Numbered from the stretch's first letter, positions 54,701 through 63,592 are shown. The stretch is DNA of 64,000 nt from Methylobacterium tardum (GCF_023546765.1 NZ_CP097484.1:5029501-5093500); one strand, 5' to 3'. The notes: generated from the letters alone by a model not told the origin. Program-made: numbers and translations.

Positions 54701-54862
54701 CCGCCGCCCGTCCCCCTGGGGCGCGCCCGTGACCGCGCGCTCGGCGAAGCGGCGGGACAGGCGCCCGACCGTGTCGATGTGGAAGGCGTATTCCACGAAC
54801 TGAACGCCGCTGTGCGGGACCAGCCGGATCGTGGGGCCGAAGGGGACGGGATCGACAAACAT
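51752..54862 (-). CDS. srfB: SrfB-like actin/Hsp70-fold ATPase
   Basis: A 1036-residue SrfB-family protein. The N-terminal 270 residues are unique to the family. From residue 275 it has the signatures of the actin/Hsp70/sugar-kinase ATPase fold: phosphate-1 DIGNSRTCGILIES (from D280), phosphate-2 SIDVGGGTTDLM (D604) and adenosine motif VVLLSGRPSRLQAF (about 793-808). This suggests a nucleotide-dependent cytosolic scaffold or chaperone, perhaps filament forming. It has no signal peptide. It sits between an SrfA-like membrane protein gene (65 bp upstream) and srfC (8 bp downstream), reproducing the srfA-B-C order of enterobacteria. The biological output is not established in any species I can name. 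Confidence 0.88.
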   Translation of the reverse strand: MFVDPVPFGPTIRLVPHSGVQFVEYAFHIDTVGRLSRRFAERAVTGAPQGDGRRTYSLLPTWNEDDPGADAVETARGDDREYAVGERGALEVFLEKWTPVPMLRVKAGVEGGEELDLGPTNWARVRIVEVADRAPDSPISHRVIFAFDTELLERRPNRPYTAPCLEDAANEHEFRFAHRFRDIGWFLGAAGEGEETRRLAGFQEWVPAWLLEQFREFKAAQRPDRPLRDTDFPNTLEHYARYLVFLEYLQMAVRPRTLRLTDTVTAEPAIRPVTVDLILDIGNSRTCGILIESHPNEDRVDLNNSFVLQLRDLSEPEQVYTEPFESHVELSHARFGRDHLSRLSARPRAFFWPSPVRVGPEASRFRELAQGTEAVGGLSSPKRYLCDVRPVNQEWRFPDRDYGADGTSPLIDRTIRQFVNSRGDVIAQLDADRKRYGIRVLPDDRVGASRLTFSRSSYFTFMVAEVVCHALSTINNAGVRERRRTKDAPRKLRRIILTLPPAMPVQEQRLLRSRAEGAVKLIWQLMGWADNPPPGLTQPEVHVAWDEASCVQFVYLYGEITQKLGGAVDGFLRLVGRPRPFAEPDTTPGPEIRPEPSVRIASIDVGGGTTDLMITTYYAEGNRAIKPVQNFREGFRIAGDDILKRVIERLVLPTIEAALRSAGHPDPHALLLERFGGDRANMAEQEKHLRRQFVSRVLEPIGLRILGDVEAGAETTARPFAEFFPERGGRILRRALPQQRLLDFLEIPARTGGAADFALTDCVFESRADVVGACVVATLDLVLDNLCEAVHALDVDVVLLSGRPSRLQAFADCLADKLAVSPDRIVPLHQYQAGTWYPFRERDNRRIGDPKTTTAVGGMLCALAEGQLTNFTLFTRRLALRSTARYIGELELSGQLRDAGLVFREVDLDAPASARRQGPAMSAKLRYYAPMRLGYRQLPVERWIATPLYRLRMRAGQEATQLRLPLEITLERSGDGRPDDEGPDALLRSESMKEEFEITDAYDADGLDVGRKIELVLDTLASEQGYWLDTGILALN

Positions 54863-54927
54863 CGGGGAGACGGATCTCGTGGGGCGCGTGGCGGCGGATC
54901 GGGGGGCAGCTCTGGGCGTCGGGTCGG

Positions 54928-56301
54928 TCAGGGCACGGCCGCGCTCCCGGTCGGGGCCTGGAGGCCGCTCTGCGGCGGTGCCGCGATCGGCAGGTCGAAT
55001 GACAGCACGGCTTGCGCGACCCGCTCCGCCGAGATCCGGCCGGCGCGCTGCTCGGCGATCTCGCCGTGGCGCGACAGGATGACCTGGAACGGGATCTCCG
55101 GCCGGGCCTCACCGTGACGGGCGAACAGCCCGACCTCGACGCCGTAGCGGCCCTCGGGGGCGGGGGCGTCGTCCCAGATCACGTGCTCCACCGGCCGGCT
55201 GGCGCTGCTCCCACCCTTCTCGTTCTGGTCGGCCACGAGGCGGGCGCCGCAGGAGGCCCGGTGCTCGAAGCTGATGCGCGTGCGGTCCGGACAGACGACC
55301 TGGAGGTCGAGATCGGACGCGCCTTCCCACGCGAGCGTCAGTTCGAGACCCTGCCCGCGCTCGATGCCGGCGAGACGCCGCGCGAGGTCGGGGGGGAGTA
55401 CCTGCGGGGCCTCGAGCGCGGCCCGGCGCGGCGGCACCGGGCAGCTCGCGTCGCAGGTGAGCGCCTGGCGCGTGAGGGCGAGTTCGGCGGCCCGCACGGC
55501 GTCGTCCGTGGTCTGGATCGTCGCGAGGATCGCGCTGCCGTCGGGATCAAGGGCCACCGACGGCGCGGGGCAGTGATCGGGCAGCACCGCGCGCATCCAG
55601 GCGGGCCAGTCGCCGCTGCCGACGGCGCAGGCGCGCAGGAGCCGGTCCGCCAGGACGCCGCAGAGCAGCACGAAGACGAGCCAGAGGATCGGCGCGAGCC
55701 ATGGCCGCCGCGCGGGCGCGAGCCGGACGCCGGGCCGCGCCGGCGCCGCTCCGGCCATGTCGGGAAGCGGCGCCGGCGGCGCCCAGAGATTGGCCGGGGC
55801 TTCCACCGCCGCGGCGCTCGCCGTGATCGCGGCGCCGCGCGCGACGGCCGGGCCGTCCGAGCCGGCGCGCCGGTAGCCCCAGGCCACCAGGACCGGCTGG
55901 CCGTCGACCGACCACAGGTGGTCGGCGTCCGGGACAACGAGCGCGTCCCGCAGCAGACGGGCGAGGTCACGCGAGGCCTCGCCCTCGCGCTCCAGGCCGT
56001 CCGCGAAGGTGGTGATCTCGGCGACCAGACGGGCCGCGGTCTCGCGCAGGGTCGTGGCGGCGGCGGGATCGAGCGCGGTCACGGGCCGCGCGTCGCCGTC
56101 GACCGCGGCGAACCACGCGAAGCCGGGACGTCCGGTGCCGGCGACCGCGACGGGGGCCGGTTCGGCGAACAGGTGCGCGTGCGCCGGGCTCAGACGGCGC
56201 GCCAGCAGGTCGACGAGCTGCTCGTATTGCTGCGCGAGCTTCGGATTGACCGGGTCGAGGCCGAGGCGCGGCGTCTCGGTAAGCTTCGTGGTCGCGGACA
56301 T
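54928..56301 (-). CDS. srfA: SrfA-like membrane protein
   Basis: A 457-residue protein. The N-terminal module (residues 1-150) resembles SrfA: LFAEPAPVAV, FAWFAAVDGDARPVTALDP and VPDADHLWSVDGQPVLVAWG. A single transmembrane helix is at about 203-224. The C-terminal part contains a cysteine-rich segment (LTCDASCPVPPRR) and a beta domain (DLDLQVVCPDRTRISFEH) likely to lie in the periplasm. The same N-terminal module recurs in the adjacent SrfA-trypsin gene, 12 bp upstream. SrfA identity is inferred from remembered family features and from its position in front of srfB. It would present the periplasmic domain while its N-terminus meets cytosolic SrfB/SrfC. Confidence 0.72.
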   Translation of the reverse strand: MSATTKLTETPRLGLDPVNPKLAQQYEQLVDLLARRLSPAHAHLFAEPAPVAVAGTGRPGFAWFAAVDGDARPVTALDPAAATTLRETAARLVAEITTFADGLEREGEASRDLARLLRDALVVPDADHLWSVDGQPVLVAWGYRRAGSDGPAVARGAAITASAAAVEAPANLWAPPAPLPDMAGAAPARPGVRLAPARRPWLAPILWLVFVLLCGVLADRLLRACAVGSGDWPAWMRAVLPDHCPAPSVALDPDGSAILATIQTTDDAVRAAELALTRQALTCDASCPVPPRRAALEAPQVLPPDLARRLAGIERGQGLELTLAWEGASDLDLQVVCPDRTRISFEHRASCGARLVADQNEKGGSSASRPVEHVIWDDAPAPEGRYGVEVGLFARHGEARPEIPFQVILSRHGEIAEQRAGRISAERVAQAVLSFDLPIAAPPQSGLQAPTGSAAVP

Positions 56302-56313
56302 GATGACGGCCCC

Positions 56314-58091
56314 TCAGCGTGCCGGCGGCCGGGCGTCGCGCCCCGGCCGTGGGGCGGTCCGCGCGTCCGGCCGCGGAGCCGTCTGGCCGGCGGGCGCGGC
56401 CGGTGCCGGGGCGGGCGGCGTCGCGGCAGCCTCGGCCGGCTCGGCCGCGGCGGTCGCCGCCGGGCGAGGCGTCGCCTGGAGATCGCAGGGACGGTCGTCG
56501 ACAGCCGCGGTCACGCCGGCGCGCGCCAGGAACGCCGCGAGACCGTCGGCGCCCAGGGCGTAGCGCGCGGTGACCGGCATGCGGTCGTCCGTGCGGCCGA
56601 AGGCGTTCACGCCGACGACGCGGCCGCAATAATCGGCGAGCGGGCCGCCGCTGTTGCCCGGCGCGATCTCGGCCCCATGCAGCACCAGCGTCACGGCGGC
56701 CTCGTCGTAGCGCTGTAGGTGGTTGACCACGCCGGTCTGGACCACCGGGACGAGGTCGCGGCTCGCCGCGGCGTCGCCGTCCCGGAGGCGCGCGAAGGTC
56801 GGGTCGGTGCCGAGATAGAGGCCCGGGAACCCGGACGCGACCACCGGCGTCAGCGGGCGGCCCGGCTTCGCGAGGGCGAGGGGCCGCCCCCTGAGCGCGG
56901 CGGGACCCGCAGCAGGGCGAAGTCGGTCAGGGTGCCCGGGGCGCCGACCTGCACCAGGGTCGCCGGAGCGACGCCGGCGTGCCGCCCGGCGATCATCAGC
57001 GTCGAGGCTCCCTCGGCGACGTGGCGATTGGTGACGACGAGATCGTCCGCGACGAAGAACCCTGACCCGGTGGCGTCGCCGGCCAGGACCAGGACCGTGC
57101 TGCGCTCCAGCCGGTCGACGAGCCCGTCGGTGGCCGGCGCGCCGGGCCGACCGGCTTCCGACGGGAGCGCCGACGGCTCGACGGCGGCGCGGGCCGCGGG
57201 GGGCGCGGCCGGATCCGCGGGCAGGCGCACGCCGGCGGGGCTCTGCGGAACGAGCCCGGGAAGTTCCGTCCGGAGGCGGGGGCAGGCGAAGCCCTCAGCC
57301 GCTGCGAGGGCGTCGCGCCGGCGGCGAAGACCGTCGAGCCAGGCCGTCTGGAAGGCCCTGGACTCAGCCGATACGGCTTGGGGCAGCGGCGGGAAGACCA
57401 GAACGCCCGGCACATAGGAGAGCGCGACCAGGGCCGCCGCAATCCCGGCGGCGACGACCGGCGCGATGCCGCCGCGCCAAGCCGGTCGCACGGGAACACC
57501 GAGCCGCGGTCCGGGAGACGCATCCTGGCCGGCCGGGGCCGCCGGCTTGAAGCGTGCGGCCCAGTCGTCACGGCCGATCGGCGGATGGGGGAGGTGATCG
57601 GGGGCGAACGCACCGAGCGTCGACACGTAGTGGCGCACGCGTCCGCGCTCGTCCGCGGCCAATCCCTGAGGGAGCAATCCCCAGTCGGCGAGGAGCGGGG
57701 CGTCCCCGACCGCCAGCACGGCGGAGGGTCCCGCGAGATTGAGGCACGCCGCCGTGAACGCGCCCGCCTCACGGTCCCGCAGCACCGGCTCCAGCGCCGC
57801 CAGCGCGGCGCCAAGGCGGTGCCTGAGCTGGACCGCGCTGTCCGGATCAAGGTCGGCCAGCGGCCGGATCGGGCCGTCGAGATTCGTGTACCAGTCCACG
57901 CGCGCCGGGGCCGCCCCGTTGCTGCGCGAGATGACCGGCTCGGCGAAGAGTTCGGCAGCGGCTTCGCCGCCGTGCTGGCGCAGGATCCGGCGCAGCCGGT
58001 CATAGGCCTCGATGACCGGCCGGTCATCGGTGCGGACAGCATCCAGTCCGGCCAGCGTCCGGCTGGCGACGAAGCGCGTGGCGCCGGTCAT
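56314..58091 (-). pseudogene. SrfA-like module fused to a trypsin-like serine protease (frameshifted)
   Basis: About 592 residues once one base is added near 56895-56908. Residues 20-140 repeat the SrfA-like module (LFAEPVISRSNGAAPARVDW; DLDPDSAVQLRHRLGAALAA), a transmembrane helix is at about 210-232, and a trypsin-like protease occupies about 330-500, with the triad in TNRHVAEG, LTDFALLRV and APGNSGGPLAD. The protease would be periplasmic. The first frame ends at 56850 and the remainder reads from 56844 to 56314, with the serine in the second part. The gene lies between a Sel1 gene (33 bp upstream) and the SrfA-like gene (12 bp downstream). The fusion ties proteolysis to Srf proteins. Confidence 0.78.
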
Positions 58092-58124
58092 GGCCGCACC
58101 GCCTGCACTGCCCGCGGCCGCCGG

Positions 58125-58775
58125 CTAATCACAGCGGGTCCCCGTGCCGGCGCCGTCGAGTTCGAGACGCACGAGCGCGTCCCGCGCCTTCGTGGTGCCG
58201 CGCGCGGCGGCCTTTACGTACCAAGTCCTGGCCGCCGCGGCGTCGGGAGAACCGCCGATCCCGTTGTCGAGGGCGACCGCGTAGCAGTACATCCCCTCCG
58301 GGATGCCCGTCTCGGCTGCGTCGCGGAACCAGGCGCGCGCCTTGGCGTCGCTCTTCTCGAACCGGCGCCCCTGCTGGTAGAGGATCCCGATATTGACCTT
58401 GGCCGCACCGCTGCCCAGTTCGGCCGCGCGCCGATAGGCCTCGAACGCATCCTGGTTCGCGCCCTGCCGGTCGTAGGCGCGGCCGAGCTGGAAATGGAAC
58501 CGGCGCAGACGCGGGGCCTCGGCGATCGCCGCCTGGCATGCCGCTATGGCCGCGCCGGCGCGCAGATCCCGGAAGTTGACGGTCCGCTGCGCGTCGGGGG
58601 CATCCGGGTCCCACGGAGCGCTCGCGAGATGGTCGCAGGACTGCGCAGCCCCGACGCCCGGATCGCCGTCGTGCGCAGAGGACGCGCCACAGGAGATAGA
58701 ACCGACCAGCACAAGGAACCCGATACTTACCGCGGATCTTGGCCTGCCCTCGCTAGAACTGCTCAAGGTCAGCAC
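58125..58775 (-). CDS. Secreted Sel1-repeat (TPR-like) protein
   Basis: A 216-residue protein with an N-terminal hydrophobic export region (AVSIGFLVLVGSISCGASSA) whose Cys could be a lipobox, although the -3 residue is not the usual leucine. Sel1-like repeats follow: FQLGRAYDRQGANQDAFEAY, KVNIGILYQQGRRFEKSDAK and the C-terminal MYCYAVALDNGIGGSPDAAA unit. Start is a GTG at 58775. Sel1/TPR solenoids mediate protein-protein contacts. It is in the same direction as the Srf-type genes, 33 bp upstream of the SrfA-trypsin gene and 233 bp from the secreted protease gene, so it is probably the first or second gene of the core operon. Confidence 0.78.
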   Translation of the reverse strand: MLTLSSSSEGRPRSAVSIGFLVLVGSISCGASSAHDGDPGVGAAQSCDHLASAPWDPDAPDAQRTVNFRDLRAGAAIAACQAAIAEAPRLRRFHFQLGRAYDRQGANQDAFEAYRRAAELGSGAAKVNIGILYQQGRRFEKSDAKARAWFRDAAETGIPEGMYCYAVALDNGIGGSPDAAAARTWYVKAAARGTTKARDALVRLELDGAGTGTRCD

Positions 58776-59008
58776 CAGAGTGTCTCTCGAACACGATTGC
58801 CGCTTTCTACTTATACGCCAGCAGGTTAACGCGGCTACAATCTAAAGTGGTTAAGGCGCACGCGCTGAGATTGCGTGGGAAAACGCAAGGTGATTGTCGC
58901 GGGCCGTGGCAGGGCAGACACACGCGGACGGGGGATCCCCCGATCGCGGCGCGATCCCGCCCGAGCTGTCGGCTGCCGGAGAGCGGCCCTGTTACGACCG
59001 GGCCAGCC

Positions 59009-60189
59009 TCAACGGCAGGTGATCTGAACCGTGAAGTCGCGGGCCTTCTCGGCGATCGCGGCGCCGTCCATCGGGTCCGTCATGCGCACGTTGATCGGCG
59101 CCTCGACGCCGTTCGCCTCGAGGAAGTTGAGGGCGATCGCCGACTTGATGGCGAAGTTGACGTTCTGCGGCACGTCGCCGGAGGCGAAGGCGACCTGCTT
59201 GGATTGCACCACCCCGATCACGTTGCCGAACTGGTCGAGGGCGGGGCCGCCGCTATTGCCCTGCTGAACCGGTGCCGAGATCTGGATCTTGCGGGTGTCG
59301 TCGCCCGAGCCCGCCGTCGCCGTCACGCTGCCGATGGTAAAATTCCCGGTTGAAGCCAGAACATTGCTCTGCGGATAGCCGTAGACGTAGACATTCTCGC
59401 CGAGCCGCGCCCGGATCGAGAGCGGCGGCACCACCTTCTGCGGGAAATCGGTGGTCAGCACCGCGAGGTCGTTGGCGGCGTCCCGGGCGACGAGACGGGC
59501 CCGCAGGGCGGTATGGCCGGGCTGCTGCACGGAGATGTCCGAGCACGCCTCGACCACGTGGTTGTTGGTCAGCAGATGCCCGCGCTCCGACACGTAGAAG
59601 CCGGTTCCGGTGCTTGTCATGCCGGCCTCGAGCTTGCGCGGGTTATCGGGCGCGGGTTCCGCTTTCGCGGCCGCAGTCGTCACGTCCTTCTGGCAGCCGA
59701 TGACGGCGTCGAAGGCCTCCGTGGATCCGACAAGGGACAGGACGGCGATCTGCCGCCCCTGGAAGATCACGTTGATGCTGCCGGACTCGGACAGGTCGGC
59801 GACGAAACGCTCCTTCAGCCCCGACTGATACAATCCGTGCGCGTCTCCGCGCTCGAAGCCCGTGAACGTCCCGTGCCACTTCTGGCGGCCCGCAATCATG
59901 GAGAGCTCGTACTGCCCGCCGACCTCCAGCGAACGCCACTTGGTGTTGGTGAGGGCGGGTACGACGCGCCGCGGGCGCCGTTGAAGCCGAACCACAGCGT
60001 CGTCCCGTCGCCGTAGCTCGCCGCCGCCAGGCAGCCGCCGAGGCTCTCACTGTAGCCGATGGACCAGCCCGCGACCTTGCCGAAGCTCTTGTCGACCGTC
60101 AGCTTCGGGGGCGCGGGCGAGGCGGCAGCGGGGTGAGCCACGCCGCCAACGGCCGCCAGAGCGGCGAAGGCAACCTTCATTCGGGACAT
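59009..60189 (-). CDS. Secreted trypsin-like serine protease (frameshifted)
   Basis: About 393 residues after adding one base near 59961-59975. The signal peptide (AFAALAAVGGVAHPAAASPA) and a first domain with TVDKSFGKVAGWSIGYSESL are in one frame. The rest reads from 59995 to 59009 in another, including the PALTNTKWRSLEVGGQYEL segment and a trypsin-like domain with histidine in TNNHVVEAC, aspartate in ANDLAVL and serine in VQQGNSGGPALDQ. It should act in the periplasm. It is the first protease of the minus-strand Srf-type cluster, about 35 bp downstream of a glycine-zipper protein gene. HtrA-like PDZ domains are absent. Confidence 0.82.
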
Positions 60190-60224
60190 GCGCGTCGATC
60201 CGGCGTGCGTCGTGGCGCTGGGTC

Positions 60225-60611
60225 TCAGCGCGTCTGGTTGACCGAGGTCGTGGCGTTGCCCCGCGGCGAGGCGAAGGGATCTGCCGACGCGTTCACCACC
60301 TGCGCTCCCGTCGGGCCGGCGGCGGGCTGCATGGGCTGGCGGCTCGCACGAACGACCTTCCGCCGGGGAGCCGGCACGCGCCGAACCTCGTGGATAACGC
60401 GGACGGTACGGCGCGGCGCAGCATAGACGACCACGGGGCGCTCACGCGCCGCCTGCGCGGCAATCGAGCCCGCGATGACGCCGCCGAGGACACCTCCAGC
60501 CAAGCCGCCGAATACGGCACCCGCGCTTTGCGCGTGAGAGGGCGCAGGAGTCAGACTCAGTACGATGATCGCGCCGGCTGCGCCTGCCGACAACAAGAAA
60601 CGCCCTTGCAT
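60225..60611 (-). CDS. Secreted glycine-zipper protein
   Basis: A 128-residue protein with a signal peptide (LLSAGAAGAIIVLSLTPAPS, then HAQ) and a mature glycine-zipper stretch (AGAVFGGLAGGVLGGVIAGS) typical of small envelope proteins, followed by a basic Arg/Pro-rich region (APRRTVRVIHEVRRVPAPRR) and a polar tail. The start at 60611 (MQGRFLL) is chosen because the signal peptide begins there, with GGGTGAG upstream. The protein may insert into or rigidify the membrane or wall. It is the first gene of the minus-strand run that leads into the protease and Srf genes. An AT-rich segment with TATAAAT-like sequence lies about 60 bp upstream. Confidence 0.68.
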   Translation of the reverse strand: MQGRFLLSAGAAGAIIVLSLTPAPSHAQSAGAVFGGLAGGVLGGVIAGSIAAQAARERPVVVYAAPRRTVRVIHEVRRVPAPRRKVVRASRQPMQPAAGPTGAQVVNASADPFASPRGNATTSVNQTR

Positions 60612-61425
60612 CAACTCACCCTCTACAGACCAAACCCAGAAGTGACTGCGGCCTGATCGAAGCTTAGCCATATTTATAACCCTGTGAAGGGGGATCGATC
60701 ACATTTTGCGCATTTTAGGTTGCCTCTTGCTGAGCAAGGGCAACGGAAAGTTACGTAGATGGGGTCGGCGACTGCGGTGCAAATTCCAGGGCTCGCCCGG
60801 GTCTGTATGCGACTGAACCATTCCAGCGCTGCGCGGCGTCAAACGTTGAGAGTGCAGTCGAGATTCGTGCCCCATGGAGAAGCGACTTCGCCGCGCAAGC
60901 ACGTCGTGCTTGCCGGATTACAGGCATCGGCGATCCAACAAACCATCGAACCTGGTGCACACTCTCAAGCCACCGGCTCTCGCGATATTTGCTCTGAAAC
61001 GGGATCTGGATGCTGCTGCAGACCTATCAATGATGATTTGATCAACCCAGAAGTGCCCGTTTTGCTTTAAACAAAATCGAAACCAGCAAATGCAATCGAA
61101 AACATATTGCCAGAATTACTGCGCCGCCGAGCGTTCCAGTCGGCAGGGAAGCCGCTGTCGGCAAGCCAAGCGGGCAGATGGATCTGCTCAGCATGGACAT
61201 GGGCAACGCCTCGCGTTCCCGGACTCCGAACCCGCTAGGCTCAGTGGCGGAGCCGGGTCTGTATTTTGATGTTCTCGACCTGCAGGCGGCTGTAGCGGCT
61301 TCGGTGGAGGGTGGTCATCGCGTCGTGCGCCTCGCCGGTCGAGTCGCAGATTTCGTCCGTGACGACGTCGCACTAGCCGGCCCTTCGATGGGCTTCAGAG
61401 CAAAGCCTCGGGGCGACCTTGTCGG
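60612..61425. other. Long intergenic region at the head of the Srf-type cluster
   Basis: About 814 bp between the glycine-zipper gene and the phasin gene, both on the minus strand. It is clearly less GC-rich around 60655-60740 and 61010-61100. The first AT-rich patch contains TATAAAT on the minus strand near 60671 and is a plausible promoter for the cluster. No open frame in it is convincing (a 103-codon plus-strand frame at 60759-61070 has no ordered composition or ribosome-binding site). The lower GC might mark acquired or regulatory DNA. Confidence 0.5.
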
Positions 61426-61869
61426 CTAACGGCCGACCTCGTCACCATCCTCCATGGACATGCGGGACTGATCGGCACCGCTCCGTGCGGCGTTCATCGC
61501 GTGTTCCGAGTCTTGCTTCGTCGCACTCTGAGCCATGCCGCCGAACTCGGTCGCCTGCGCCTGCACGGCCGCAAGTTGGCTGCAAGCGAAGTCGGCCTGT
61601 AGCTGCAAGGCCTCTTGGAGGCTCCTGGCCCGAGTTAGCCTCTGCGCAAAGTCGAGGGTCGCTCGAACATTCTGCTCAGCAGCCCGGAGGCTGTAAGACG
61701 CCATGTCTTGCGTGCTCGCACCCGCCGTGTGCGCCCCGCCCTGGGTTGCTGCAACCGTCTGGCGCGCTTCTTCGATGAAACCCTCAAATGCCTGGCGCGC
61801 TTGGTCGATGCCCTTCTCAGCCAGCTCGCGCAACGCGTTCGGCACCTCAAGGTTCGGGGCGATGTTCAC
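61426..61869 (-). CDS. Phasin family protein
   Basis: A 147-residue amphipathic helical protein with the phasin pattern: NALRELAEKGIDQARQAFEG, then YSLRAAEQNVRATLDFAQRL and LQEALQLQADFACSQLAAVQ. Phasins coat polyhydroxyalkanoate granules and influence granule size and depolymerase access. The start is GTG at 61869 behind a GGAGG-like sequence. It is divergent from an intracellular PHB depolymerase gene across 358 bp, which fits a polymer storage locus. There is no signal peptide. Confidence 0.87.
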   Translation of the reverse strand: MNIAPNLEVPNALRELAEKGIDQARQAFEGFIEEARQTVAATQGGAHTAGASTQDMASYSLRAAEQNVRATLDFAQRLTRARSLQEALQLQADFACSQLAAVQAQATEFGGMAQSATKQDSEHAMNAARSGADQSRMSMEDGDEVGR

Positions 61870-62227
61870 GAGCGTGTCCTCCGGTCATTTCTTGTAGAGC
61901 AGCGGAAATAATTCGAGAGCCGCACTCAACGAGAACATTGTGGAGGAACCCCGGTTCAACGCGGACGTGGAAGTCGCGGCTGATCGACTGCCACCGCGAG
62001 GGGGCGCTGAAGAAGTTGCACAGGGCTCTGTTGCTCGCCGGCACCACAGCCCCTCAATTGCCGACACGAACCCCAGACAGCCATGGTCAGAACACTTCCG
62101 CGCTGGCAATTTTATGCCAATTTCGCGGGCGATTCGCCCTCGCGGGGTGCATGCAACGCATCATAGTGCCGGAGCGTTGGGCAACTCGGAGATGTGCGGC
62201 CGTGCGGCTGCCGGAGGAACTGCTCGT
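61870..62227. other. Intergenic region between phasin and PHB depolymerase genes
   Basis: These 358 bp separate two divergent genes of polymer storage and should contain both promoters. Open frames that cross it are probably accidental. Only the ribosome-binding sequence of the depolymerase (GGAGGA near 62211) is clear. Confidence 0.5.
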
Positions 62228-63547
62228 ATGCTGTACCTGATGCGTGATGCCTACGACCAGATGCTCTCGCCTATGCGGATGGCGGCAGAGATGGCCCGGA
62301 CCGCTTGCGAGAACCCGTTCAGCCCCCTCGCTTACACCCCGAACGGCCGAGCCGTCGCAGCTTCCTGCGAGCTGTTCGAGCGGGCAACGCGCACCTATCC
62401 CAAGCCGGCTTTCAACCTCCCCACATGTGAACGTGTGGTGTGGGAGCGCCCGTTCTGTCGCGTGATCGCCTTCGGTATGCCTTCGGCGAAGCCGAAATTG
62501 CTGCTGGTCGCCCCACTCTCGGGGCACTACGCGACCCTGCTCCGCGGGACGGTGGCGGCCTTCCTCGACACGCATCAGGTGTTTATCACCGACTGGGCTG
62601 ACGCCAAGAAGGTACCGCTCTCCGCCGGACGCTTCGACCTCGGCGACTACATCGACTACTGCACGGCGATCTTCGAGGCGCTCGGGCCGGACCTGCACGT
62701 CATGGCCGTGTGCCAGCCCTCAGTCCCGGTTCTGGCGGCGATAGCGCGCATGGAAGCCGAGGATCACCCACTGGTGCCGCGCTCAACCGTGCTGGTCGGC
62801 GGCCCGATCGATACCCGCCGCTCACCCACCGCGGTCAACAAGTTGCCGCAGGAGAAGCAGATTGGCTGGTTCAAGCAGCACTGCATTCACCCGGTCCCAT
62901 GGACCCACCAGGGCCACGGCCGTGACGTCTACCCCGGCTTTCTCCAGCTGGCGGGCTTCATCAGCATGAACCTTGACCGCCACCAGACGGCGCACTGGGA
63001 CATGTTCAACCACTTGGTGCAGGGCGACGGCGACTCGGCGGACAAACATCGTGAGTTCTACGACGAGTACCTCGCTGTGATGGACCTCACAGCGGAGTAC
63101 TACCTCCAGACGGTCGAGACCGTGTTCATCGAGCACCTTCTGCCGAGGGGCGAGATGCGCCATCGGGGCAAGCCTGTCGATCCCGCCGCGATCCAGCGCT
63201 GCGCGCTGATGGCGATCGAGGGCGAGAAGGACGACATCACCGGCATCGGCCAGACCCGAGCGGCACTCGACCTGACGCTCAACCTCTCAGCCGAGAAGAA
63301 AGCCTACCATCTCCAGATGGGGGCAGGTCACTACGGCATCTTCAACGGATCGCGGTTCCGAACCGAGATCGTGCCGAAGATCGTCGCGTTCATGGAAGCG
63401 CATGCCGAGCCGGCGATGATTGTGCCTCCGATTTCGCTCGGCCATCTCCTTCCGGACGCCGCTGACCCTGACCTCTCCGTTCCGGCGGCGCTGCTCACGC
63501 ACGATGCGTGCGCGGCCAGCGAGGCAGCTCGCGCGTTGCACGCGTAA
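62228..63547 (+). CDS. phaZ: Intracellular poly(3-hydroxybutyrate) depolymerase
   Basis: A 439-residue alpha/beta-hydrolase of the intracellular PHB depolymerase family. The active-site cysteine replaces the lipase serine in VMAVCQPSVPVL (Cys162), as in Cupriavidus PhaZ. Other conserved parts are LLVAPLSGHYATLLRGTV, VFITDWADAKKVPL, GFISMNLDRHQTAHWDMF, and a C-terminal catalytic His in MGAGHYGIFNG. It lacks a signal peptide, so it mobilises granule polymer in the cytosol. The start at 62228 (MLYLMRD) is set by GGAGGA 9-14 bp upstream. It is divergent from the phasin gene, consistent with a PHB granule locus. Confidence 0.94.
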   Translation: MLYLMRDAYDQMLSPMRMAAEMARTACENPFSPLAYTPNGRAVAASCELFERATRTYPKPAFNLPTCERVVWERPFCRVIAFGMPSAKPKLLLVAPLSGHYATLLRGTVAAFLDTHQVFITDWADAKKVPLSAGRFDLGDYIDYCTAIFEALGPDLHVMAVCQPSVPVLAAIARMEAEDHPLVPRSTVLVGGPIDTRRSPTAVNKLPQEKQIGWFKQHCIHPVPWTHQGHGRDVYPGFLQLAGFISMNLDRHQTAHWDMFNHLVQGDGDSADKHREFYDEYLAVMDLTAEYYLQTVETVFIEHLLPRGEMRHRGKPVDPAAIQRCALMAIEGEKDDITGIGQTRAALDLTLNLSAEKKAYHLQMGAGHYGIFNGSRFRTEIVPKIVAFMEAHAEPAMIVPPISLGHLLPDAADPDLSVPAALLTHDACAASEAARALHA

Positions 63548-63592
63548 ACGCAGCGGGCTCGCCTGACGAAGCGCGACAGGGCGCAAGGGCGG

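Noticed and set aside
51746..55117. A plus-strand open frame of more than 1100 codons antisense to srfB
   Set aside because: It is a consequence of GC-rich codon bias: the opposite strand carries clear ATPase-fold motifs, while this translation is low in order and matches nothing.
60759..61070. 103-codon plus-strand open frame in the long intergenic gap
   Set aside because: No ribosome-binding site, no ordered composition and no motif; three adjacent cysteines near the end look accidental.
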